Below the pieces are notes generated by a model. That model saw only the letters and a list, made by a program, of their open reading frames with translations, made no database searches and had not been told where the DNA came from. Positions 43,391 to 53,967 of a stretch of 64,000 nt of DNA are shown piece by piece (position 1 is the first letter of the stretch; each line of letters starts with the position of its first letter). The DNA lies in NCBI RefSeq assembly GCF_001500125.1, contig NZ_LQIV01000011.1:1-64000 (forward strand), given 5' to 3'. Both the position numbers and the translations under genes were made by a program. The DNA comes from Mycobacterium sp. IS-1742 (GTDB lineage: Bacteria; Actinomycetota; Actinomycetes; Mycobacteriales; Mycobacteriaceae).

Positions 43391-44884
43391 CTAGTGGGGT
43401 GGGGGTCGGTCGCGTTGGGCAGCGGCTCGGTGTGCGGCGTTGTGGTCGCGTTCGGCTTTGAGGCGTGCGGTGTAGTCGGCGGCGCGGGTGCGTCGTCGTT
43501 TGGGCATCTTGGCGCTGCGGTCGGGGTCGGGCGGTGGCTGTGGCGGCGGCGGTAGCTCGGTGGTGGTGGTGTCCCAGGTGGGGAAGAACAATCGGCTACC
43601 GGGGGTGGTGGTGTAGCGCTGCCCGGCTGGGCTCGTCCAGAGCACGGTGCCGTCGGGGAACTGTTCGTCACACCAGCCGTCCCAGAAGGTCTTGGCCAGA
43701 TGGTGGGTGCGGCATTTGCAGTTCAGGTTCGAGGCGTGGGTGGGCCCGTAGGGCCAGGGCACGACGTGGTCGATGTCGCAGCGTTCGGCGGGCACGTCAC
43801 AGCCGGGGAACCGGCAGAACAGGTCGCGGGCGCGCACGAACGCGGCCAGCTTGGCCGAGGGCCGGTAGTGCGGTTCGGGATCCGGTCCGGGCAGCCACAG
43901 TTGTTTGATCGCCGCGCCGTTGCGGATCGCCTCGGCCAACGCCACGAGCGGCAGCACCTTCCCGCCGGGCAGTACCGCGACGCCGGAATCCTGCGGGCAC
44001 GGCCGAGGTTCAGACATCTCAGGTTCTTTTGCCCGCTTCTCGTGTTGGGCGTGGTCTTCGGTGGCGATCAATTGTTGGGCCGCCTCCACTGCGGCCGGGT
44101 CGGCGATCACCGAGATGACCACATTGGATTTCGGCGGCGCCGATTCCGCGCACGCGGGTGCCCCGCATCGGCACGGCAGCCGATCGTGACCCTGGATGAT
44201 CGCCCCCACCGCACACGACCGCCGCTCAGGCACCGTGCGTGGGTCGTTGTCGCAGAGGCCTTTGAGCATCGCGTCGATCCGCGCTGAGAGCACCGCGGCG
44301 TCACAGCCCAGCAGGTGTCCGTAGACCGAGACGAGTTCGTCAGGGTCCTCACAGGACCCAACCCGAAAGTCCCGCTTCTTGACGGCCTCCTTCGCCCGCA
44401 TCACCGCGTCGGGGTCGTATCGGGTGATCAGCGCGTCGATGGCGCGCGTCAACCGCTGCTCCGACAACGGCCCCCAGCGCAGCGCCTTCTCGGCCAGCGC
44501 GGCATCGAGCAGCGCCAATACCTGCTCGTCGTCGACCAGGCGGGTGCGCCAGGTGATTTCCGAGACCAGTCGGGCACTCAGCCGGCCCTGCAGATACAAC
44601 GCCCCCAGTTTGGGTAGCCGGTCGCGCAACGCGACCGCGATCCGCATCTGCCCCGACGCCCGCCGCTGCCCGATGGTCAACGCCGCCCCCACCTCGGACG
44701 CGACCGCAGCCCAGGAGTCGTACACCCAGTCGTCATGCTCCGCGTCGAAAGTCACCGTCGAGTGCACCAACTCCGCGATCGCGGCCAGCTTGCGCGCCCC
44801 CGCCTGCGCCTCCTCCCGCGCGGCCTGCTCGACCGCAGCGACCAACGCCGACTCGGCGAGCCCCGCGAACACTGTATCGAACAT
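43391..44884 (-). CDS. HNH endonuclease with DUF222 (13E12 repeat family)
   Basis: A 497-residue protein of the mycobacterial 13E12/REP family: an N-terminal DUF222 (about 10-330) followed by an HNH nuclease domain (about 350-400). Key residues are C357 and C362, DH at 372-373, N386 and HH at 394-395 in the CRFPGC...DIDHVVPWPYG...LNCKCRTHH arrangement. The C-terminal ~60 residues are Pro-rich and then basic. The family is repeated in mycobacterial genomes and is presumed mobile. The domain looks intact. No flanking repeats like those of the DUF559 genes were seen. Confidence 0.9.
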   Translation of the reverse strand: MFDTVFAGLAESALVAAVEQAAREEAQAGARKLAAIAELVHSTVTFDAEHDDWVYDSWAAVASEVGAALTIGQRRASGQMRIAVALRDRLPKLGALYLQGRLSARLVSEITWRTRLVDDEQVLALLDAALAEKALRWGPLSEQRLTRAIDALITRYDPDAVMRAKEAVKKRDFRVGSCEDPDELVSVYGHLLGCDAAVLSARIDAMLKGLCDNDPRTVPERRSCAVGAIIQGHDRLPCRCGAPACAESAPPKSNVVISVIADPAAVEAAQQLIATEDHAQHEKRAKEPEMSEPRPCPQDSGVAVLPGGKVLPLVALAEAIRNGAAIKQLWLPGPDPEPHYRPSAKLAAFVRARDLFCRFPGCDVPAERCDIDHVVPWPYGPTHASNLNCKCRTHHLAKTFWDGWCDEQFPDGTVLWTSPAGQRYTTTPGSRLFFPTWDTTTTELPPPPQPPPDPDRSAKMPKRRRTRAADYTARLKAERDHNAAHRAAAQRDRPPPH

Positions 44885-44943
44885 ACGTTCGACTATATCG
44901 ACGCCCACTGACAAACCTCGAGGTCGGCGGAGCGCCGGCGCCG

Positions 44944-46932
44944 CTACCCGCCCAGCTTCCGCCACAGGAACTCGTAGATCAGCGCCGCGCGGAACGCCGC
45001 CTGGGAGTTGTCCGCTGCGCCGCCGTGGCCGCCCTCGATGTTCTCGTAGTACTGCACCGGTTGCCCGGCGTCCTCGAGCGCCGCGGTCATCTTCCGCGCA
45101 TGCCCGGGGTGCACCCGGTCGTCGCGCGTCGACGTCGTGATCAGCACCGGCGGATACCGGCGTTCGGCCGAGATGTTCTGGTACGGCGAGTACTTCGAGA
45201 TGAACTCCCAGTCGGCTGGGTCGTCGGGGTTGCCGTACTCGGCCACCCACGACGCCCCGGCCAGCAGCAGGTGGAACCGGCGCATGTCCAACAGCGGCAC
45301 GCTGCACACCAGACCGCCGAACAGTTTCGGATACTGCGTGAGCATGATCCCCATGAGCAGACCGCCGTTGCTGCCGCCCTGAGCGCCCAACTGCTCGACC
45401 GTGGTGATGCCGCGGTCCACGAGATCCGCTGCCACGGCGGCGAAGTCCTCACCGACGAGGTGCCGGCCCTCGCGCATCGCCTGGGTGTGCCACGTCGGCC
45501 CGTACTCCCCGCCGCCGCGGATGTTCGCCAGGACGTAGGTGCCGCCGCGCGACAACCACAGCCTGCCCAGCACGCCGTCGTAGCCGGGCGTCCGCGCCAC
45601 CTCGAAACCGCCGTACCCACCCAGCAGCGTCGGCCCGGGGGACTGCTTGTGCCGGTGGTCGACCACGAAGTACGGAATCTTCGTGCCGTCGGCCGACGTG
45701 GCGAAGTGCTGGTCGACCTTCAGGTCGGCGGCGTCGAAGAACGAAGGGGCGCGCTTGATCTCGGCGAGCTCGCCACCCGCGGTGCCGTGTAGCAGCCGCG
45801 AGGGGGTGTCGAAGCCGCTGGAGTCCAGGAAGATCTCGTCGCCGAGGTCGTCGGCGGCCACGATCACGGTGTTGGTGTTGTCGGGCAGTCCCGGGACGGG
45901 CTGCGACGTCCACTCACCCGGGGTGTACACCTCGACGCGGCTTGCGACGTCGGCGAGGGTGACGACGACGAGTCGGTCGCGGGTCCACGCGTAATGGTGT
46001 AGGCAGGTGTGCTCGTCGGGCTCGAACACCACCCGCAGTTCCCCTGTGCCGCCGCGGTATTCGTCATACTTCGCGGCGAGCAGCGAGCCTGCCCGGTAGT
46101 CCAGCCAGTCGGTGCGCAACTCGATGAGCAGCCACTCCCGGTGCACCGACACCGTCGCGTCGGTCGGGGCGTCGATGCGGCTCAGCTCGCCGTCGCGCAG
46201 CTCGTGGACCTCGTCGTTGAAGAAGTCGACGGCGCGGCGCACCATGGTGCGTTCGAATCCGGGGGTGCGGTCCACCGATGCGGTGACGATGACGTCGGTC
46301 GGCTCGCCGCTGTACACCGTCTCGGCATCGGCGAGCGGCGTACCGCGACGCCACCGCTTGACCAGCCGCGGATAACCCGAGTCGGTCAGCGCGCTCTCAC
46401 CGAAATCCGTACCCACCAGCACGGTGTCGTGGTCCTCCCAGGCGATCGCCGTCTTGGCCTCGGGGAGCTCGAACCCACCGTCGACGAATTGCATTGCGCT
46501 CATGTCGAATTCGCGCACGATCGCGGCGTCCGCGCCGCCCCGGGACAGGCTGATCAGCGCACGGGTGTGGTCGGGTTCGAGGACGTCGGCCCCGGCCCAC
46601 ACCCAGTTCTCGTCGTCGGCGCGAGCAAGGTCGTCGACGTCGATGACCACCTCCCACTCCGGCTCCTCGGTGCGGTAGCTCTCCAGCGTGGTGCGCCGCC
46701 ACAGACCCCGTGGGTTCGCCGCATCGCGCCAGAAGTTGTAGAGGTGGTCCCCGCGCCGGCGGACGTAGGGGATGCGGGCATCGGTGTCGAGCACCTCGAG
46801 CGCCTCGGTGCGCATCTGCTCGAAACGCTCACCGCGGAGGTCGGCCAGGGTCGGCTCGTTGTGCGCCCGCACCCAGTCCAGGGCGTCGTCGCCGGTGATG
46901 TCCTCGAGCCACAGGTACGCGTCGTCAGTCAC
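44944..46932 (-). CDS. prolyl oligopeptidase-family serine peptidase (S9A)
   Basis: A 662-residue cytosolic peptidase. It has an N-terminal beta-propeller (about 60-390) and a C-terminal alpha/beta hydrolase domain. The triad is S521 in GGSNGG, Asp in STRDDRV (604-605) and H636 in EGGHGG. It lacks a signal peptide. It probably cleaves short proline-containing peptides. GTG start at 46932. Its place before the ALDH-DUF779 block matches Rv0457c. Confidence 0.92.
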   Translation of the reverse strand: MTDDAYLWLEDITGDDALDWVRAHNEPTLADLRGERFEQMRTEALEVLDTDARIPYVRRRGDHLYNFWRDAANPRGLWRRTTLESYRTEEPEWEVVIDVDDLARADDENWVWAGADVLEPDHTRALISLSRGGADAAIVREFDMSAMQFVDGGFELPEAKTAIAWEDHDTVLVGTDFGESALTDSGYPRLVKRWRRGTPLADAETVYSGEPTDVIVTASVDRTPGFERTMVRRAVDFFNDEVHELRDGELSRIDAPTDATVSVHREWLLIELRTDWLDYRAGSLLAAKYDEYRGGTGELRVVFEPDEHTCLHHYAWTRDRLVVVTLADVASRVEVYTPGEWTSQPVPGLPDNTNTVIVAADDLGDEIFLDSSGFDTPSRLLHGTAGGELAEIKRAPSFFDAADLKVDQHFATSADGTKIPYFVVDHRHKQSPGPTLLGGYGGFEVARTPGYDGVLGRLWLSRGGTYVLANIRGGGEYGPTWHTQAMREGRHLVGEDFAAVAADLVDRGITTVEQLGAQGGSNGGLLMGIMLTQYPKLFGGLVCSVPLLDMRRFHLLLAGASWVAEYGNPDDPADWEFISKYSPYQNISAERRYPPVLITTSTRDDRVHPGHARKMTAALEDAGQPVQYYENIEGGHGGAADNSQAAFRAALIYEFLWRKLGG

Positions 46933-46959
46933 GCCCCCATTCTGCGTGACCGCCGGCCG

Positions 46960-48801
46960 TCAGCTCAGGTGGTGCACCTCCTGCAGTCCGTACACCGGTG
47001 TCGGGATGCCTTCGTAGCGGGCCTTGAGTTGCAACGCCAGATACAGCGAGTAGTGCCGGGACTGGTGCAGGTTGCCGCCGTGGAACCACAGGTTCTCCTG
47101 TTGCGTCGGCTTCCACATGTTGCGTTGCTCGCCTTCCCACGGCCCGGGGTCTTTGGTGGTCGACGAGCCCAGTCCCCACACCTTGCCGACCTTGTCGGCC
47201 ACGTCCTGGCCGATCAGATCGGCGGCCCAGCCGTTCATCGAGCCGTAGCCCGTCGCGTAGACCACCACGTCGGCCGGCAACTCGGTCCCGTCGGCCAGCA
47301 CTACCGAATCCTCTGTCAGATGGGAGACCTCCCCGTGGGCGAGCTTGATCGTGCCGTCGGCCACGAGATCACACGCGCCGACGTCGATGTAGTAGCCCGA
47401 ACCGCGGCGCAGGTATTTCATGAACAACCCGGAACCGTCGTCGCCCCAGTCCAGTTCGAAGCCCGCGGCGGCCAGTCGTTCGTAGAAGTCCCTGTCCCGC
47501 TCGCGGATCGCGTCGTAGATCGGCGTCTGGAACTCGTGCATGATCCGGTACGGCAGCGACGCGAACGTGAGGTCGGCTTTCTCGGTCGTCATCCCCGCCG
47601 CCAGCGCGCGCTCGGAGTACAGGTCGCCGAGCCCGAGGTCCATCAGCGAATCCGACTTGACGATGTGGGTGGAGGAGCGCTGCACCATCGTGGTGTCGAC
47701 GCCGTTCTCGACCAGCGCCTTGCAGATGTCGTGGGCGGAGTTGTTCGACCCGATCACCACGGCCCGCTTGCCGATATAGCGGTCCGGCCCCGGGTGGGCG
47801 CTGCTGTGGTGTTGCTCGCCGCAGAACACGTCCTGGCCGGGCAGCGTCGGGACGTTGGGCTTACCCGACATGCCGGTGGCCAGGATCAACTGCGTCGGGT
47901 GGAGCGTGAGGCGTTCGCCGTCCCGGTCCACGTCGACGGTCCATGTCTTGGTCCGGTCGTCGAACGACGCCGACAGACACGTCGTCTTCGACCAGTAGGG
48001 CACCTCCATCACCCGGGTGTAGAACTCCAGCCAGTCGCCGATCTTGTCCTTCGGCGCGAACACCGGCCAGTTCTGCGGGAACGGCAGATACGGCAGGTGG
48101 TCGTACCACACCGGATCGTGCAGGCACAGCGACTTGTAACGCTTGCGCCACTGGTCACCCGGGCGCTCGTGGCGGTCCACGACGATGGCGGGCACCCCGA
48201 GCTGACGCAGCCGCGCGCCGAGCGCGATGCCGCCCTGGCCACCGCCGATCACCAGCGCGTACGGCTGAACGGTCCGCCCCAGCGCCGCCTCCTCCTCGGC
48301 CCGCTTCTCGGCCCAGGACCGGGGATCGGGATCCGAGCCGTGCACCGCACCGAGCACCCGCGACGGGCCCTTGCGCTCCTCGTGGCCCTTGAGTTCCTGC
48401 AGGGTGGTCAGCAGGGTCCAGGCCACATCATCTCCCGCGGAGTCGCCGCGCAGCCGCAGGTGCCCGACACCGCGGCCCGCTGCGGTGTCGAATTCGATGA
48501 ACGCGGTCGTGACGTCGCCGTCGACCGTGGGCGTCTCGCGGGTGCGGAAGCCTCCGGGATCGGTCTCGGCGAGGCGAGAAGACAGCATGTCCGCGATGCC
48601 GTCGCGCCCCTCGAGGGTCTTGAGGTTCCACGTGAACGCGACGAGGTCGCGCCAGAAGCTGTCGGTCGCGAACTTCGCGACCACCCGTTCGACGTCGCGC
48701 ACCGCCAGGGCGGCCTCGAAGTCGGCGAGCCAGGCGTCGACGCGCTGCTGCGGCGTCAGGTCGGTGGTCGGTTTCCGACCATTTGCAAGGGTCTGTGTCA
48801 T
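46960..48801 (-). CDS. FAD/NAD(P)-dependent monooxygenase with N-terminal SnoaL-like domain
   Basis: A 613-residue flavoprotein. Residues about 18-145 form an NTF2/SnoaL-like domain. The FMO part starts with VIGGGQGGIALGARL (184-198), followed by FCGEQHHSS (an FxGxxxH-type motif) and a second Rossmann motif VIGSNNSAHDICKAL. The terminal ATGYGSMNG is typical of FMO/BVMO enzymes. It is expected to oxygenate a ketone, amine or hydroxyl-bearing substrate with NADPH. It is divergent from an SDR across 117 bp containing a strong palindrome. Confidence 0.9.
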   Translation of the reverse strand: MTQTLANGRKPTTDLTPQQRVDAWLADFEAALAVRDVERVVAKFATDSFWRDLVAFTWNLKTLEGRDGIADMLSSRLAETDPGGFRTRETPTVDGDVTTAFIEFDTAAGRGVGHLRLRGDSAGDDVAWTLLTTLQELKGHEERKGPSRVLGAVHGSDPDPRSWAEKRAEEEAALGRTVQPYALVIGGGQGGIALGARLRQLGVPAIVVDRHERPGDQWRKRYKSLCLHDPVWYDHLPYLPFPQNWPVFAPKDKIGDWLEFYTRVMEVPYWSKTTCLSASFDDRTKTWTVDVDRDGERLTLHPTQLILATGMSGKPNVPTLPGQDVFCGEQHHSSAHPGPDRYIGKRAVVIGSNNSAHDICKALVENGVDTTMVQRSSTHIVKSDSLMDLGLGDLYSERALAAGMTTEKADLTFASLPYRIMHEFQTPIYDAIRERDRDFYERLAAAGFELDWGDDGSGLFMKYLRRGSGYYIDVGACDLVADGTIKLAHGEVSHLTEDSVVLADGTELPADVVVYATGYGSMNGWAADLIGQDVADKVGKVWGLGSSTTKDPGPWEGEQRNMWKPTQQENLWFHGGNLHQSRHYSLYLALQLKARYEGIPTPVYGLQEVHHLS

Positions 48802-48838
48802 GTGACCCAGGGCACACCGTCGCCACCGCGTCGCACAA

Positions 48839-48872
48839 GGGTTGCACGCCGTTGCACGCGGGCGTGCAACCC
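48839..48872. promoter_or_regulatory. 12-bp-arm palindrome with repeated TTGCAC motifs between FMO and SDR
   Basis: GGGTTGCACGCC and GGCGTGCAACCC are perfect 12-bp arms around a 10-bp centre that itself contains GTTGCACGC; GATGCAAC follows. This makes four GTTGCA-like half-sites in about 45 bp. The site lies 38 bp from the FMO ATG and 46 bp from the SDR ATG. The GAF regulator two genes away is the natural candidate to bind it. Confidence 0.65.
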
Positions 48873-48918
48873 GATGCAACTCTTTCGGCGTGTGGTCGCC
48901 GTCACATAGAACTGCGGC

Positions 48919-49716
48919 ATGGCAATGCAGATTCCCGCCCCGTTGGCGGGCAAGGTCGCCCTGGTCACCGGCGCCGGTCGTGGTATCGGCCGGGGCATCG
49001 CCGTCGAGCTCGCCCGGCAGGGCGCCGATGTGGCGCTGGTCGACGTCTCCGAGGGCGGTCTGGCCGAGGTCGCCGCCGAGATTGGTGAATCAGGCTCCAA
49101 GACAACGACATTCGTGGCCGACGTGAGTGACCGCGAGGCGGTCTTCGCCGCAGTCGACCATGCGGCCTCCGCACTCGGCGGCTTCGACGTGATGGTGAAC
49201 AACGCCGGGATCGCACTCGTCGGCCCGATCGCCGAGGTGACTCCGCAGGACCTCGCGCGGCTCTGGGCGATCAACGTCGACGGTGTGCTCTGGGGCATCC
49301 AGGCGGCGGTGGCGAAATTCAAGGAACTCGCGCGTCCCGGCAAGATCGTCAACGCCTCGTCGATCGCCGGCCACGAGGGCTTCGCGATGCTCGGCCCGTA
49401 CAGCGCGACCAAGTTCGCGGTGCGCGCGCTGACCCAGGCCGCGGCCAAGGAGCACGCCGCCGACGGCATCACCGTCAACGCCTACTGCCCCGGGGTGGTG
49501 GGCACCGACATGTGGGTGGAGATCGACCGGCGGTTCGCCCAACTCACCGGCGCCGCCGAGGGTGAGACGTTCAAGAAGTTCTCCGACACCATCGCACTCG
49601 GCCGACCGGAGACGCCGGAGGACGTCGCCGGATTCGTGGCCTACCTGGCCGGACCCGGCGCCGACTACATGACCGGACAGGCCGGCCTCATCGACGGCGG
49701 CATGGTCTACCGGTGA
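48919..49716 (+). CDS. short-chain dehydrogenase, acetoin reductase-like
   Basis: A 265-residue SDR with TGAGRGIG (17-24), NNAGIALVG, the Ser in NASSIAGHEG and YSATK. The segment CPGVVGTDMWVEIDRRFA is characteristic of the acetoin/diacetyl reductase (2,3-butanediol dehydrogenase) group. It probably oxidises an alcohol whose aldehyde or ketone product is handled by the FMO and ALDH of the cluster. ATG 48925 is a second possible start. Confidence 0.88.
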   Translation: MAMQIPAPLAGKVALVTGAGRGIGRGIAVELARQGADVALVDVSEGGLAEVAAEIGESGSKTTTFVADVSDREAVFAAVDHAASALGGFDVMVNNAGIALVGPIAEVTPQDLARLWAINVDGVLWGIQAAVAKFKELARPGKIVNASSIAGHEGFAMLGPYSATKFAVRALTQAAAKEHAADGITVNAYCPGVVGTDMWVEIDRRFAQLTGAAEGETFKKFSDTIALGRPETPEDVAGFVAYLAGPGADYMTGQAGLIDGGMVYR

Positions 49717-49731
49717 CCTCGTTGCCGCGTC

Positions 49732-49751
49732 ATTGTGACGGGGAGCACAAT
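49732..49751. promoter_or_regulatory. inverted repeat before the GAF regulator gene
   Basis: ATTGTG and CACAAT are separated by 8 bp and end 8 bp before the ATG at 49760. This could be an autoregulatory site. Confidence 0.35.
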
Positions 49752-49759
49752 CGGCTGTG

Positions 49760-51075
49760 ATGCCTCGTCCGCCCGTCCCCGAACCCGCCGTCGCGGCGGG
49801 CGAGGATCCACGCCAGTACGCCCGTCTGATGTCGGCGGTCTACGACGCCACCATGGCCGGCGGCCGCGCCCCCGCCCGGCCCCGCAAGGTCATCGAGGAG
49901 TCCTGGCACCGGTTGATGGCGCGTGGTATCGACCCCGACACGCTGCCCGAACCCGAGGTGGAGGGCACCACTCTCGAGGAGTTGCGGCAGGCGTCCGGGC
50001 TGATGTCGGTGCTCGAGGATCTCTCGCGCGGGCTGGAATCGCTGATCGTCGAGGGTGACAACATCCTCGTCGTCGCCGACGCGCGCGGCCGGGTGCTGTG
50101 GCGGGCCGGATCGCGTGCGGTGCTCGGGTCCGCGGACCGGCTGGGTTTCGTGGAGGGCGCGCACTGGGGTGAGAACGCCGTCGGCACCAACGCGATCGGC
50201 ACCGCGCTGATGTCGAACAGTGCGGTGCAGGTGTTCTCCGCCGAGCACTACTCCCGCAGCCATCACCCGTGGACCTGTGCGGGCGCGCCCATCAAGGATC
50301 CGCGGACGGGCCACGTCATCGGTGTGGTCGACGTGTCCGGCCCCGCGGCGACCGTGCATCCGACGACGGTGGCGCTGGTCGACGCGGTCGCGCGGCTGGC
50401 CGAATCCCATCTGCGCGAACAGCACAACCGCACGCTCAACAGCCTGCGGATGGTCGCGGCGCCCATCCTCGCGCGCATCGGCAGCCCCGCCCTGGCCGTC
50501 GACCCCGACGGGTGGGTCGCCGCGGTGGATTCGCTTCCGCCGCACAACCGGATCGCGCTTCCCCGCGGGGTCACACCCGGAAGGCTGCTGGTGCCTGCCC
50601 TGGGTCTGTGCGATGTCGACCCGCTGCCCGGCGGGTGGCTGGTCCGGTTGGCCGACGACCCCGAGGCCGCGTCGGGGGTCGCGGCGCAGGTGGCGTTGGA
50701 TCTGCGCAACCCCGACGCGCCGGCGCTGGAGATGGTCGGCCAGGTCGGTGGCTGGCGCCGCGCGCTGAGCCTGCGGCACGCGGAAATCCTTCTGGCGCTG
50801 TCGGTTCGGCGTGCAGGCCGGTCCGCGCCGGAGCTGGCCCTCGATCTGTACGGAGACGCCTCGCGCGTGGTGACGGTGCGCGCCGAGGTGTCGCGGATGC
50901 GCAAACAGTTCGTCGGGCTGCTGGCCGCCCAGCCGTACCGCATCGCCCACTCTGTGCGCCTGGACGTCCGCTACCCCGTCGATAGGATGCGACTCCTGCC
51001 GACCTCGACCGCCCCCGTGGTCCACGCCGCACGGCTCGAACCACCCGAACCCCCATCCCACCAAGGAGGACACGC

Positions 51076-51079
<4 letters not shown>
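49760..51079 (+). CDS. GAF-domain transcriptional activator (AcoR/MimR-like N-terminus)
   Basis: A 439-residue regulator. The GAF sensor (about 85-225) has the AcoR-family hallmark [16 protein letters not shown] and [21 protein letters not shown]. It lacks the sigma-54 AAA+ domain of AcoR. Instead the C-terminal ~130 residues carry a winged-helix-like region ([41 protein letters not shown]). This form is common in actinobacteria, where sigma-54 is absent. It likely activates the following ALDH-DUF779 operon, whose ATG overlaps its stop. Confidence 0.85.
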
Positions 51080-52599
<1,520 letters not shown>

Positions 52600-53094
52600 A
52601 TGACCCCACCCCGCGCACTCGTCACGCGCGCCGCGGCGGACCTGCTGACCACACTGCAGGGCCGCCACGGTGCGCTGATGTTCCACCAGTCCGGCGGCTG
52701 CTGCGACGGGTCGTCGCCGATGTGCTACCCCGACGGCGAGTTCATCGTCGGCGACCGTGACGTGCTGCTCGCGGTGCTCGACGTCGGGGCCGACGGTGTG
52801 CCGGTGTGGATCTCCGGCCCGCAGTTCGACACCTGGAAACACACCCAGCTCGTCATCGACGTGGTGCCCGGCCGCGGCGGCGGGTTCAGCCTCGAAGCGC
52901 CCGAGGGCATGCGCTTCCTCAGCCGCGCCCGCGCGTTCACCGACGCCGAGAACGCGGCGTTGGCGCAGGATTCGCCGGTGACCGGTGCTCGCTACGCCGA
53001 CGGGGACCGCCCGGCCGGCCGGGCACCCGTCGTGGCCGAAGCCGAGGACGCGTGCCCGATACCTGCGAGGCGCGCCGAGCGCATGCAGGGTTGA
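52600..53094 (+). CDS. DUF779 protein
   Basis: A 164-residue protein whose first ~125 residues match DUF779: FHQSGGCCDGSSPMCYPDGEF (about 28-48), ISGPQFDTWKHTQLVIDVVPGRG (about 71-93) and SLEAPEGMRFLSR. The Cys-rich SGGCC..C motif suggests metal or redox binding. The family almost always follows an acetaldehyde dehydrogenase gene and may be an accessory protein. The last ~40 residues (with YADGDRPAG) are not part of the domain. It starts on the base after the ALDH stop. Confidence 0.88.
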   Translation: MTPPRALVTRAAADLLTTLQGRHGALMFHQSGGCCDGSSPMCYPDGEFIVGDRDVLLAVLDVGADGVPVWISGPQFDTWKHTQLVIDVVPGRGGGFSLEAPEGMRFLSRARAFTDAENAALAQDSPVTGARYADGDRPAGRAPVVAEAEDACPIPARRAERMQG

Positions 53095-53122
53095 CGCGCC
53101 CGGCGGCGTTATCGTCGGATGC

Positions 53123-53401
53123 GTGATTCCGCTGCCCCGCCCCTGGCTGCTGTCCAGTGCGATGCTGGTCGGCGCCGCGGTCGGACTGGTCGCCGCCGTC
53201 ACGTCGACGCTGCTCATCACGGCCACCGTCCGTCCCGACGTCGTCATCGGGCTCGTCGTCGGTGTGCCCGCCGTCCTCGGCGTGGTCATGATCCTGTGCT
53301 CGGGCCGGCGCTGGGTCACCACGCTGGGGGTGTTCGTGCTGGCCATCGCGCCCGGCTGGTTGGGCGCGCTGACGCTGATCGAGGTGGTCAACGGTGGCTG
53401 A
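53123..53401 (+). CDS. small DUF2537-like membrane protein
   Basis: A 92-residue hydrophobic protein with three membrane helices (about 10-33, 37-55 and 64-84). It occupies the place of Rv0460. GTG start at 53123, 28 bp after DUF779. Its end overlaps the next gene by 8 bp. No function is known. Confidence 0.78.
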   Translation: MIPLPRPWLLSSAMLVGAAVGLVAAVTSTLLITATVRPDVVIGLVVGVPAVLGVVMILCSGRRWVTTLGVFVLAIAPGWLGALTLIEVVNGG

Positions 53402-53936
53402 CAACGGCAACGACACCGCGGGGGGCGAGCACACCTCGCCGTACCTGCCGACGTTCGACACGGGCGGGTTCAGCCGGCCCGATCCGGTGACGCCGCTGGC
53501 CGCGAAGCCCGAACACACGCTCACCCTGGACCGGGAACCCGATCCGATCGCCTACGAGGCGCTCGATTTCGAACCCGACTCCGAGCCGATGATCGTGCCG
53601 CCCGCGCAACCGGTCGTCCTGCCCGGTTCCTACCAGTTCCTCAAGCGCTGGGTGTTCGCGCTGGTGCTGGCCGGGGTGTGGGTCGTCGCCGCCGCCGTCG
53701 GCGCCGGCCTCTACCACTGGTGGGTCGGGGACCTGGACCCCGACAAGACCTGGCCCGTCTACAGCGTGCTCGTCTACCTGCTCGGCTGTACGGTCGCCGG
53801 CCTCATCGTCGCCATGGTCGCCAGGAAACCCGTCATCTCGGCGTTGGCCATCGCGCTGATGTCGGTGCCGCTGGCATCCACCGCAGGCGCCGCCGCGCTC
53901 TACGGCGCCTATGTATTCGGCTGGATCACACGCTGA
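53394..53936 (+). CDS. conserved membrane protein (Rv0461-like)
   Basis: A 180-residue protein with a hydrophilic acidic N-terminal half (about 1-80, Pro/Asp/Glu-rich) and three C-terminal membrane helices (about 84-107, 122-144 and 148-170). GTG start at 53394, coupled to the preceding small membrane protein by an 8-bp overlap. No catalytic motif is visible. Confidence 0.78.
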   Translation: MADNGNDTAGGEHTSPYLPTFDTGGFSRPDPVTPLAAKPEHTLTLDREPDPIAYEALDFEPDSEPMIVPPAQPVVLPGSYQFLKRWVFALVLAGVWVVAAAVGAGLYHWWVGDLDPDKTWPVYSVLVYLLGCTVAGLIVAMVARKPVISALAIALMSVPLASTAGAAALYGAYVFGWITR

Positions 53937-53948
53937 CACAGCTGCCGC

Positions 53949-53964
53949 GACCACTAGTGTGGTC
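53949..53964. promoter_or_regulatory. palindrome and -10 box of lpdC
   Basis: GACCAC and GTGGTC flank TAGT. The -10-like TAGTGT (53955-53960) lies inside this inverted repeat with 7 nt to the lpdC GTG, giving a leaderless geometry. A repressor bound here would block the promoter. Confidence 0.45.
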
Positions 53965-53967
53965 AGG

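Noticed and set aside
43391..44884. The 13E12-type HNH gene as a complete transposon.
   Set aside because: No terminal inverted repeats, target duplications or transposase-type catalytic domain were found around it.
46009..48909. A 966-codon open frame on the plus strand opposite the S9 peptidase and FMO genes.
   Set aside because: Its translation is rich in Arg, His, Val and Gln without any domain, and the opposite strand encodes two recognisable enzymes. It is a by-product of high-GC codon use.
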